Origin: Cellvibrionales bacterium
GTDB taxonomy: Bacteria > Pseudomonadota > Gammaproteobacteria > Pseudomonadales > UBA7239
Length of the DNA stretch: 64,000 bases
Direction: 5' to 3'
Assembly: GCA_016713115.1 (NCBI GenBank)
Contig: JADJPU010000001.1
Location: 310,001-374,000, forward strand
In this document: one piece after another, positions 1 to 9,362 of the stretch
How the letters are laid out: each line of letters starts with the position of its first letter
Numbering within the stretch: position 1 is the stretch's first letter
Translations under genes and position numbers: made by a program
The notes under the pieces: model-generated
Seen by the model: the letters and a program-made list of their open reading frames with translations, nothing else
The model's database searches: none
What the model was told of the DNA's origin: nothing

Positions 1-1084
1 TGCTGCTGGTGATGGTGATGGTGCTGCCAGCTAACACCAGTTTGCCGTCGGTCTGCTGTATCACTTTGGCGACGGCGTTGTTGTTGGAATCGACAGATAA
101 CACCAGCTTACCGGTACTGTTGAAGGAGGGGTCAAAACTGCCATCCTGATTCAAGCGCACCACGGCAAAATTGGTTTTATTGCCGGGATTGACATTGGTA
201 TACCCTGCCAGCACCAACTGGTCATCCGCCTGCTGCAACACGGAAATGGCGTAATCACGATCCGAGGCAATATCCACAAACAGCTTGCCGTCGGCGTCGA
301 AAGTCGTGTCGAGCGAACCGTCGGTGTTGTAGCGTGTGAGCGCGAAGTTGTAATCGCTGTATCCCGCCATCAGCAGCTTGCCATCTGCCAATTGAATAAC
401 CGAGCGACCGTTATTGACGGTGCCATTAAAGTCTGTGGTCACCTTGCCGCCTGAGCCAAAGCTCGAATCCAGTGAGCCATCTGTATTAAATCTCGCCAAG
501 GCAAAATCCGCCTTGTCATTGCCGGCTCCTGCCGTTTCGCCGGCGACCACCAATTTGTCATCGGCTTGCTGAATAATGGAGAGACAAGTGTCGTCTTTCG
601 TGCCAAACCCCATCGTGACGATACCCTGCTCACCAAAGGTTTCATCCAGTGAGCCGTCTTTGTTGTAGCGCACCAAGGCGCAGTCATTGTTCACGCCGCT
701 GGCCGTCACGCCCACCACCACCAAGCGCCCATTGCTCTGCTGGATGACGGCCTTGGCATCGTCCACAGGCACCGCAAGGTCGCTAATTTTGGTAATCACC
801 ATGCCCGTGCCGTTGAAGGTGGTGTCCAATGTGCCATCCAAGTTGTAGCGCAGCAGCGCAAACTGCTTCATGCCCTTTGCGTTGTAGGTGTTGCCCACCG
901 CGACCAACTTGCCATCTGCCTGTTGAATAAGGCCGTTGCCATTAAAACCGGTTCCCGCTTTAAGCGGCACAGTGGAGACATAACCCAGATGATTGAAACT
1001 CAAATCCATGTCGCCAGGCGCAGCCGCCAGCGCACACACCGGCAACAAACTGGAGAAAAGACCAGCCCAAAACTGCTTTTTCAT
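1..1084 (-). CDS. Delta-60 repeat (DUF5122) secreted protein, C-terminus beyond window
   Basis: An open frame starts at ATG 1084, behind a GAGGTG ribosome site, and runs off the left edge, giving 361 visible residues without a stop. The N-terminus is a signal peptide (MKK, then a hydrophobic stretch ending in ALAA near residue 21). Five complete repeats and part of a sixth follow, each 50-60 residues long, with the pattern IQQADGKLVVAG followed by ALxRYNxDGSLDxTF. This is the delta-60/DUF5122 repeat, which in known families folds as a beta-propeller-like domain of exported or surface proteins. No enzymatic domain is visible. It is divergent from mnmC with a 90 bp gap. The role is unknown; a cell-surface or secreted scaffold is the likeliest reading. 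Confidence 0.85.
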   Translation of the reverse strand, partial: MKKQFWAGLFSSLLPVCALAAAPGDMDLSFNHLGYVSTVPLKAGTGFNGNGLIQQADGKLVAVGNTYNAKGMKQFALLRYNLDGTLDTTFNGTGMVITKISDLAVPVDDAKAVIQQSNGRLVVVGVTASGVNNDCALVRYNKDGSLDETFGEQGIVTMGFGTKDDTCLSIIQQADDKLVVAGETAGAGNDKADFALARFNTDGSLDSSFGSGGKVTTDFNGTVNNGRSVIQLADGKLLMAGYSDYNFALTRYNTDGSLDTTFDADGKLFVDIASDRDYAISVLQQADDQLVLAGYTNVNPGNKTNFAVVRLNQDGSFDPSFNSTGKLVLSVDSNNNAVAKVIQQTDGKLVLAGSTITITSS

Positions 1085-1174
1085 GGCAGACACCTCGCTA
1101 TCTAAAGTATTGTTATTTGCTGTAGGTACTTTTCGACCATACCAGCCATTCTTCGTTATGCCAAGTAAAAACCT

Positions 1175-3129
1175 GTGAATACACGCAAACCTTTGATACC
1201 CGCACAACTGCACTGGCGCGATGACACGCCAGAAGCCGTTGATTTTGGCGATATTTATTTCTCACGCGACAACGGTCTTGCGGAATCGCGCCATGTTTTT
1301 CTCGATGGCAATCATTTGCGCGAGCGCTGGCGGCAACTGCCGCCATCATCAAAATTTGTGATTGCTGAAACCGGTTTTGGCACCGGCTTAAATTTTTTAT
1401 TGGCCTGGCAGTTGTGGCTAGACACTGCGCCACCCAATGCCACTTTATTTTTTATTTCCACCGAATTGCATCCACTCACGCACGCAGATTTGCAGCGCGC
1501 GTTGTCACACTGGCAGGAGCTAGCACCGCTCAGTGAAGAACTTTTGCAACACTATCCAAATTTATTGCCCGGTTTTCATGTTGTGCGTTTGGCGCAAGGG
1601 CGCGTCACGCTGTTGCTGCTATTCGGCGATGCACAGGAAACACTGCCACAACTTTTGGATAGCCAACACAGCGATTTTTTTGCACAAAACCCGTGGCATG
1701 TGGACGCTTGGTTTTTGGATGGATTTGCGCCAGCCAAAAATCCACAACTGTGGCAAAACACACTAATTGAGCAGATTGCCTCACTCTCAAAAACTGGCAC
1801 CACACTCGCCACCTTCACCGCCGCAGGGCAAGTGCGGCGTGATCTCTCGGCCGTAGGATTTTCCGTCAAAAAATATCAGGCTATGGCAGCAAACGCGAAA
1901 TGCTTGTCGCCACGCTCACTGAATTAAAAAAATCGCACACCATCATCAATAAAACACCGTGGTTGCTGCACGCGCAACCACAAGCAAAACCACAACACAT
2001 CACCGTGATTGGAGCGGGTTTAGCGGGCTGTCATATTGCGCACGCGCTGGCTGAACGCGGAATACGCGTCACTGTTTTGGAGCAGCACGCGCAGGCCGCG
2101 CAAGAAGCCTCCGGCAATCCGCAAGGTGCGCTGTACACCAAACTTTCTGCCAACAATGCCTCGCTGACGCGCTTTAGTTTGTCCAGTTTGCAATTTGCAC
2201 TACAGCACTACCAGAAACCCCATCTCAAAACTGCATTTCACGATTGCGGATTATTGCAACTGCAAGAAAAACCAGATCCATCTTTGTTGGATTTGATGAA
2301 AAATAACGCGCAACTGGCGCAATGGATGGATGCAGAACAGGCATCTCAAATCAGCGGTATTGCGTTAACGCGCGGCGGCTGGTGGCTGTCGCAATCCGGC
2401 TGGATTAATCCACAACAATTGTGCAAGGCGCTGTTAGATCATCCCAATATCAACACAAAATTTGGCTGCAGCATTGCACAGCTACAGCGCGACAACGAGC
2501 ACATCATCATTGCCTGCGCCAATGCATCCAAACAATTTTCACAAACCGCTTGGCTGCCACTGCGCGCTGTGCGTGGGCAAATCACGCAACTGCCTACCAA
2601 CACTCTGAGCGAAACTTTGTGCTGCGTGGTGTGCGATGAAGGCTACCTCACACCCGCACACCAACAGCAACACTGCCTTGGCGCCAGCTTTATTCCCGAT
2701 GACACCGCCACCGATTTGCGTAGCAGCGAACAGCAACACAACATGAGCCTGCTCAACGCCATTTCACCGACACTGCACAACGCATGGCAGAACGAAAAAT
2801 TGCATGGTCGCGCTGCGTTGCGCTGCACCACGCCCGATCATTTGCCGATGGTTGGCGCACTGCCCAATCGTGAAATATTTTTACGCAATTACTCCGCACT
2901 GCGCCACAACGCCAAGGTTGTTATCAACAATACTGGCAGCTATATGAATGGCTTGTGGGTTTTTACTGGCTTTGGCGGGCGCGGGCTGTGTTACATCCCA
3001 CTCGCCGCAGAATTATTAGCTGCGCAATTACTGCACGAACCACGACCGTTGCCGCAAGACATTCAGCAAGCCTTGGCTCCTGCGCGGTTTGTGATTCGGG
3101 AGCTGGTGCAAACGCACGCAGGACGGTAA
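1175..3129 (+). CDS. mnmC: MnmC, bifunctional tRNA mnm5s2U biosynthesis protein (frameshifted)
   Basis: Known role: the last two steps of 5-methylaminomethyl-2-thiouridine synthesis at tRNA wobble U34. The C-terminal FAD oxidoreductase removes the carboxymethyl group and the N-terminal methyltransferase adds methyl from SAM. The first frame (GTG 1175 to stop 1927) carries ETGFGTGLNF (65-74, SAM site) and LDGFAPAKNPQLW. The second frame (to 3129) starts with GSKREMLV and the FAD motif VIGAGLAGCHIAHAL. The two frames meet at an A6 run, 1868-1873. One extra A would restore a single protein of about 651 residues, close to the usual 668. This is probably a sequencing indel. The downstream gene is convergent, 4 bp away. 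Confidence 0.9.
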
Positions 3130-3133
3130 AACC

Positions 3134-4141
3134 TTACTCTTCCGATACCGCAATAATTTGCTCGAATTCACCATGCGCTTGCAACAGCTGGGTCAACTCT
3201 TCCAATCTTTGCGCGCCACTACACAAACTATTCACTTTATTGGCAATTGCAAAGCGTCCGCGCAAGCCTTGATCAATATCAAATAACACTTCTCGCAATT
3301 CATTGACCGGATTCATGCTACATGTCTGACAAATACCCTTTTGCTTGCGGTTAATCGCCAACTTTACAGGATCCATATCCTCAATAGAGAAATCAAACAC
3401 CGAACCCAGTGGCACCTTCTTTTCCCAATCTTGGCAACACAAATAATATTGACCGTTCCAACCGATAAATACTGAATACAATGCAATTGCACACAACTCT
3501 GTAAATCCTTTGTTGTGCAAAACATCAACAGCCTCACGCCAATGCGTACGGTTACCTAAAAACTGAAACGGTTTATCATGTGAACCACCGCGATTTTCTT
3601 CGCGCGTCACATGCACATAATCCACTCCCGCCTGCTGCCAGAACTGAGTAATTTCGTCGATTTGATGTGCATTACCATCGTGGCGCACCACGGTAATTTG
3701 CACATGACAGCGCCCGCGCGATTGACGGACAAACTCCAAGATGTTGTCGCGCGTCTTCTCAAAAGGCAGGCCATATATTTGATCGTAAGCCGCACCAATA
3801 TCACTCACGCTGAAAGTTACATTTTTCAAACCAGCATCTAGCAGCCCCATGGTTAACGCAGGCGTTAAGCGCGAGCCGTTAGAAACAATATCTACATTTA
3901 ATCCACGCTGAATGCCATGAGAGACAAACTCAAGAAAATGTGGATGCAGCATGGGTTCACCCAGCCCTGTGAGAGAGGCTTTCGCATGGCTACCCAATGC
4001 CAACACGCGATCAATTACCTGATCAAACACATCAAGGCTCATAAATCCTTGCTTCGGTGTTTTTTCGCGCGGACAAAAATCGCAAGTGGCGTTGCAGCGA
4101 TTCGTTAACTCAATATCGATATTGCGATTGGCGATCTTCAT
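3134..4141 (-). CDS. Radical SAM protein with SPASM-like auxiliary cysteines
   Basis: 335 residues. The radical SAM cluster motif is C16-x3-C20-x2-C23 (NRCNATCDFC), followed by a GLGEPMLHP motif typical of the fold. A C-terminal cysteine set (C217, C235, C236, C271, C274) looks like a SPASM/twitch auxiliary iron-sulfur domain. Such proteins modify peptides, act as anaerobic sulfatase-maturase-like enzymes, or have unassigned substrates. No peptide precursor or sulfatase gene lies nearby, so the substrate cannot be named. It is convergent with mnmC and divergent from valS. It appears to be a single-gene unit. Confidence 0.8.
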   Translation of the reverse strand: MKIANRNIDIELTNRCNATCDFCPREKTPKQGFMSLDVFDQVIDRVLALGSHAKASLTGLGEPMLHPHFLEFVSHGIQRGLNVDIVSNGSRLTPALTMGLLDAGLKNVTFSVSDIGAAYDQIYGLPFEKTRDNILEFVRQSRGRCHVQITVVRHDGNAHQIDEITQFWQQAGVDYVHVTREENRGGSHDKPFQFLGNRTHWREAVDVLHNKGFTELCAIALYSVFIGWNGQYYLCCQDWEKKVPLGSVFDFSIEDMDPVKLAINRKQKGICQTCSMNPVNELREVLFDIDQGLRGRFAIANKVNSLCSGAQRLEELTQLLQAHGEFEQIIAVSEE

Positions 4142-4221
4142 AACCGTGAACCAGACCTAATGCCTTGGGTGAGAACCTAACACATCCACCCCGCAGTAAC
4201 CATTTGCCCTTCGGTCAACGG

Positions 4222-4227
4222 TATAAT
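4222..4227 (+). promoter_or_regulatory. Candidate -10 box for valS
   Basis: A perfect TATAAT lies 38 bp upstream of the valS ATG. No good -35 hexamer is found at 16-18 bp (the nearest, TTGCCC, is only 12 bp away), so this is a tentative -10 element only. Confidence 0.4.
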
Positions 4228-4264
4228 CATCAGCCGTTTTTTGGCTTTATTTACCGCTATCACC

Positions 4265-7060
4265 ATGGATAAAACTTACCAACCCAACGCCATTGAAGCC
4301 CGCTGGTACGCCGAGTGGGAGCAGCAGGGCTACTTCAAACCCGCTGGCGCAGGCAAGCCCTACACCATCATGATTCCGCCGCCGAATGTCACCGGCAGCC
4401 TGCACATGGGGCACGGCTTCAACAACTCGGTAATGGACACCCTCACCCGCTACCACCGCATGCTGGGGCACAACACGCTGTGGCAGCCGGGCATGGACCA
4501 CGCCGGTATCGCGACACAAATGGTAGTGGAGCGCCAACTCGCCGCACAAAACATCACGCGCCACGATCTCGGTCGCGAAAAATTTCTAGAAAAAGTGTGG
4601 GAGTGGAAAGCAGAAAGCGGCGGCACAATTACGCAACAAATTCGCAGACTTGGTTCATCCGTAGATTGGTCGCGCGAATGCTTCACCATGGATGAAGGTT
4701 TATCCGAAGCAGTGCAAGAAGCCTTTGTGCGTTTGCATGAAGATGGCTTTGATTTATCGCGGCAAACGCTTGGTGAATTGGGATCCAAAACTGCACACCG
4801 CGATTTCAGATTTGGAAGTGCTCAGCGAAGAAGAAAACGGCTCTCTGTGGCATTTGCGCTATCCCGTCGATGGCAGCAGCGATGTGTTAGTCGTTGCCAC
4901 CACGCGCCCAGAAACTATGCTCGGTGATTCTGCGGTAGCCGTACACCCAGAAGATGAACGCTATCAACATCTAATTGGAAAACAAGTCACACTACCCATC
5001 ACTGGTCGCTTGGTGCCAATCATCGCCGATGATTATGTCGATAAAGAATTTGGCACCGGCGTTGTCAAAATCACACCCGCGCACGACTTCAATGACTACG
5101 AAGTCGGCAAGCGTCACAACTTACCGCTGTTCAATATTTTTGATCGCGATGCCGCTATTGCTGCTGCCGATCTCGGCATTCCCGACGACTATCAAGGACT
5201 GGATCGTTTTGCCGCTCGCAAAAAAATTGTTGCGCAAGCAGAAGCGGAAGGTTGGTTAGAAAAAATTGAGCCGCATAATTTAAAAGTGCCACGCGGTGAT
5301 CGCTCTGGCGTGGTAATTGAACCGTGGCTCACCGATCAATGGTATGTCTCCACCCAACCACTGGCCAAAGAAGCGATAGCTGCGGTGGAGAACGGTCACA
5401 TCCAATTCGTACCCAAGCAATACGAAAACATGTATTTCTCGTGGATGCGCGATATTCAAGATTGGTGCATCTCGCGTCAGTTATGGTGGGGACATCGCAT
5501 TCCTGCGTGGTATGACGAGAACGGCAATGTTTATGTCGGCCGCAATGAACAGGAAGTGCGCAGCAAACATGCGCTCGGCAACGATGTGGTTTTGCGTCAG
5601 GACGAAGATGTACTCGACACTTGGTTTTCTTCAGCGCTGTGGACTTTTTCTACACTGGGCTGGCCGCAACAAACACCCGAGTTAAAAACATTCCACCCGA
5701 CCGATGTTTTAGTGACGGGGTTTGACATTATTTTCTTCTGGGTAGCCAGAATGATAATGATGAGCACGCACTTCATGAAAATGAAGACGGCACGCCGCAG
5801 ATGCCGTTCAAGACCGTGTATGTCCACGGCCTAGTGCGCGACGCGCAAGGCCAGAAAATGTCGAAATCCAAAGGCAATGTCATAGACCCTATCGACTTGA
5901 TCGACGGCATTGATTTGGAAGCGCTGGTTGCCAAACGCACTGCCGGCATGATGCAGCCGCAGATGGCAGAAAAAATCGCCAAAGCAACGCGCAAGGAATT
6001 TCCAGACGGCCTCAACGCCTACGGCACTGATGCGCTGCGCTTCACTTTCTTGTCGTTAGCATCCACCGGACGCGACATTAAGTTTGATGTGGGGCGCATC
6101 GAAGGTTTCCGCAATTTCTGCAACAAAATCTGGAATGCTTCGCGCTATGTGTTGATGAACTGCGAAGAGCAGGATTGCGGACAAGACGGCGCTACCGATT
6201 ACGAACTTTCTCTCGCTGACCGCTGGATTATTTCGCGCTTGCAACAGGCGGAAAAAGCAGTCGCTGAAGCCATCGCGCAATACCGTTTTGATTTGGCTAC
6301 GCAAGCCGTGTACGAGTTTTTCTGGAACGAGTATTGCGATTGGTACTTGGAATTATCCAAACCCGTTTTGAACGATACCAATGCTACTGCCGCACAGAAA
6401 ACCGGCACGCGCCGCACACTGATTCGCGTACTGGAAGCCAGTTTGCGCTTGATGCACCCGATGATGCCGTTCATCACCGAAGAAATTTGGCAGCGTGTTA
6501 AAGCGCTCGCTGGCGCAGCAGGTGACAGCATTATGTTGGCGCGCTACCCGCAATTCGACACCAAAAAAACCGATGCGCAAGCCGAAGCAGATATTACTTG
6601 GCTGCAACAAGTGATTCTCGGCATTCGCAATATCCGTGGTGAAATGAATATCCCACCAGGCAAACCGCTGCCCGTTTTATTGCGCAACGGCGACGACAGC
6701 GACCGCACACGACTCACCGCCTATCCATTATTTCTGATGAAGCTCGCCAATATCGCCAGCATTGACTGGCTCACCGCTAATGCCACAGCACCGCTGGCAG
6801 CAACAGCACTGGTCGGCAGCTTGGAAATTCTCATCCCCATGAGCGACTTGATCGACAAAAATGCAGAACTCGCGCGCCTGCAAAAAGAAATCGACAAGCT
6901 GCAAAAAGATTGTGAGCGCCAGCAGAGCAAATTATCCAATGACAGCTTTGTCGCCAAAGCTCCGCCGGATGTGATTGCCAAAGAGCGGGAAAAATTAGCT
7001 GACAATGAGCGCGCTTTACAAAAACTGCGCGAACAACAGGACGCCATACGCGTCTTGTAA
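4265..7060 (+). CDS. valS: Valine--tRNA ligase (two frameshifts)
   Basis: Charges tRNA-Val in the cytoplasm (class Ia synthetase). I place the start at ATG 4265 (MDKTYQPNAIEARW), which matches the family. Segment 1 holds the HIGH motif as HMGH (47-50) after PPPNVTGSL. Segment 2 has the editing domain and WWGHRIPAW. Segment 3 has KMSKSKGNVIDP, the anticodon-binding domain and a C-terminal coiled coil rich in K, E and Q. The frame changes at 4748-4750 (TTT where TT is expected, giving EDGLIYRGKRLVNW) and at 5778-5781 (AAAA where one more base is expected, giving ARMIMM to PQMPFKTVY). With both corrected the protein is 931 residues, normal for ValRS. An essential gene with two indels is best explained by assembly errors. 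Confidence 0.95.
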
Positions 7061-7070
7061 TGACAAAACT

Positions 7071-8795
7071 ATGCTGCGCCAACTAGCTCTGCCGACACTT
7101 TACGCATTCTGGTTGGTGCTTGGTTTTTTTGTTTACGGTTCTACTGGCCACGACGATTCACACATCAACTTCTGGAATGTGCATACCCTGCTCACGCAAG
7201 GCGAGTTGGTAAATTACAACGGTGAGCGCGTCGAACAAACCACGAGCCTGCTACAGGATTTCATCACCGCAGCATTGGTTTTCATCACCAAAGGCAGCAT
7301 CGTCACTACAGGCTATCTCGTTGATATAGCAGCCGCCTTCAGCTGCGCCGTACTCACCACCATCATCGCAAGGCAATACGCACCGACACTTACCGCTTAC
7401 GCCGGCACACTACTATTCAGCAGTGCTAGTTTTTTATTGTGGTCATTTGGCGGCATGGGTGAACCATTAACTGCCCTATGCTTGTTGCTTGGGATTTTTT
7501 GTTGGTGGCGCTGGCTAGTTTTAGGTAAATATTTTTGGCAAATATTATGCGTCACGCTCGCACTGGTTTTAGTGCGCCCAGAAATACCCGTTGTTATTAC
7601 AGCCATTACATCAGCTCTAGTTATTGTTTGTTGTCGCCAAGCCGAACAATGCAAACGCGCATGGATTTTGTTTGCCGTGACCCTCAGCGCAGCTTGTGCG
7701 TTGTTTGCATGGCAGCAGTGGTATTTTAATTCTTGGTTGCCGCTGCCTGCCGTTGCCAAGCAAGGCGGTGTATTTAGCGAACAACTGCAGCGCGGCACTT
7801 ATTACATGATATTTGGTGGCGTACTCAACCCTATCACTATATTCGTATTGCTACTGTCTGCCCCAATGCTTTTTTTTCTCGCAAAATCTTGGTGTAAAAA
7901 GACACTACAGCCGCTCGATTTTCTACAAGCCATTCTACTTTGCAGCTTTCTAGCCTACGCAGGATTTATTTGGACAGCCGGCGGTGACTGGATGCAAGCA
8001 TCGCGCTTTTTTGTGCCTATTATTCCTCTCGCCGCCTTATTGATATTGCATGCCGTACAAAAAATACCCTACCGCGCTTTAACTCATGCAATTCTGCTGC
8101 TTTTGATTATTGGGCAATTTCTTTTACAACTGCCGGTAATTACGCAACAATCTCACGGCATTCCTGCATGGATACAAACGCACATTAAGCCAGAACACGA
8201 TGCGCGCTACGGTGTATTTGAACAGCTCAATCAGGAGCATGTGCGCGACATGGCCGTGATTGATCACCTGGCAGAAGTTATCCCGCCTCTACACCAACAG
8301 CTAAATCGACCAATCGTTTTCATGTCGGGACAAGCTGGCATGGTGTTTTACTACACCGCACAAAAGTTTTATGGGCAGGTTGTTTTTCGTGACTTGCGTG
8401 GCTTGGTGGAAAGCAGCTTAACGCTATGTCCAGAACTACGCGGCATTCCTCGCGCGCCACAAGGTTTATTTTGGGGGTACCGCGACTTTTTTAATCATCT
8501 TCCTGTATTGCAACAAGCTTGTGGCGTTGTCGCACCTGACATTATTTACGACCTAAATGACATGACACAAAAACTCGGCAAAACACTAGAACCTTATGGC
8601 TACACGCTTATTCATCGAGAAGGCGGCTTTCCTGTATCAAACGCAACAGCGCTACCTTACAACCGACTTCTCACGCCCAATATGATTTTTTTGCGCAACG
8701 ACTTGCTACCTCTGCTCAACAACCCTGCGTTACGCATCATCAACTACAAAGATCTTCCGCCTGTGTACCGCTGGCCGCTCAACCATGTTCGGTAG
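7071..8795 (+). CDS. GT-C type membrane glycosyltransferase-like protein (paralogue 1)
   Basis: 574 residues. I chose ATG 7071 (MLRQLALPTLYAFW), 10 bp after valS, because the upstream in-frame extension is valS sequence. Many hydrophobic helices fill residues 1-370, followed by a soluble C-terminal domain of about 180 residues. Three motifs are shared with the genes at 26158 and 37522: an acidic pair after the first helix (GHDDSHINFW, D28-D29) with NGERVEQTT, then LPLPAVAK, then GGDWMQASRFF. These resemble AftB-like arabinofuranosyl/mannosyl GT-C transferases, which use a polyprenyl-phosphate sugar and place the acidic residues in the periplasm. The exact sugar and acceptor are unknown. The lipoprotein at 8785 overlaps its end. 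Confidence 0.6.
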   Translation: MLRQLALPTLYAFWLVLGFFVYGSTGHDDSHINFWNVHTLLTQGELVNYNGERVEQTTSLLQDFITAALVFITKGSIVTTGYLVDIAAAFSCAVLTTIIARQYAPTLTAYAGTLLFSSASFLLWSFGGMGEPLTALCLLLGIFCWWRWLVLGKYFWQILCVTLALVLVRPEIPVVITAITSALVIVCCRQAEQCKRAWILFAVTLSAACALFAWQQWYFNSWLPLPAVAKQGGVFSEQLQRGTYYMIFGGVLNPITIFVLLLSAPMLFFLAKSWCKKTLQPLDFLQAILLCSFLAYAGFIWTAGGDWMQASRFFVPIIPLAALLILHAVQKIPYRALTHAILLLLIIGQFLLQLPVITQQSHGIPAWIQTHIKPEHDARYGVFEQLNQEHVRDMAVIDHLAEVIPPLHQQLNRPIVFMSGQAGMVFYYTAQKFYGQVVFRDLRGLVESSLTLCPELRGIPRAPQGLFWGYRDFFNHLPVLQQACGVVAPDIIYDLNDMTQKLGKTLEPYGYTLIHREGGFPVSNATALPYNRLLTPNMIFLRNDLLPLLNNPALRIINYKDLPPVYRWPLNHVR

Positions 8796-9300
8796 AATAT
8801 TTTTTTTTTCGTGCATTGTATTATTGGTTGGCTGCGCTCACCGCATAGAAAATGCATCAGAAAAACAACAACGCACAAACCATTTGCGCTCAGAATTACA
8901 GCAGCTAGCGCCAGACAGCACACCACAAGCAGCGCAGCAGTTAGCGGAAACTGCTGTCAATACGGCTAGCCAGTTACGCGAAGATTACGATGTCGCGCTC
9001 GCGCCCTGGCTGCACAACATTGAAGTGAACTCCGGCACCAAACAGCGCGGGCTGTGCTACCAATACGCCAAAGATCTTTCTGTAGCTGTACAACCTGCAC
9101 TGGCACCGTATTGGCAGATGTATCGCGTGCAAGCCAGACCCAAACAAATCCTGGAACACAATGCCATTGTTATTGTCGGCAAAGATCAGCCATGGCAGAG
9201 CGGCATTGTGCTAGACGCTTGGCGCAACGCTGGCGTGTTGTATTTTGGCGCAGCGACCAAAGACAAATACTCTTGGCAACTCAAGCCACCAAAAAAATAA
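8785..9300 (+). CDS. Putative lipoprotein, function unknown
   Basis: 171 residues. A type II signal peptide with lipobox LLVGC puts the lipidated cysteine at residue 17; the following residues suggest outer-membrane sorting. It overlaps the end of the GT-C gene by 11 bp, so the two are probably translationally coupled and functionally linked. The mature part has a Gln/Ala-rich helical stretch (residues 25-70) and then a compact domain with GLCYQYAKDL and LEHNAIVIV. I do not recognise the family. A bidirectional terminator follows. Confidence 0.65.
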   Translation: MFGRIFFFSCIVLLVGCAHRIENASEKQQRTNHLRSELQQLAPDSTPQAAQQLAETAVNTASQLREDYDVALAPWLHNIEVNSGTKQRGLCYQYAKDLSVAVQPALAPYWQMYRVQARPKQILEHNAIVIVGKDQPWQSGIVLDAWRNAGVLYFGAATKDKYSWQLKPPKK

Positions 9301-9310
9301 GCCCATAAAA

Positions 9311-9330
9311 AAACCCGCCGAAGCGGGTTT
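9311..9330. terminator. Bidirectional intrinsic terminator
   Basis: Perfect 8 bp stem AAACCCGC / GCGGGTTT with a 4-base loop CGAA. A-rich and T-rich flanks serve the converging lipoprotein gene and acnB. Confidence 0.85.
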
Positions 9331-9362
9331 GTGTTTTCTAACAACCGCCCGCTCTCATGGTT

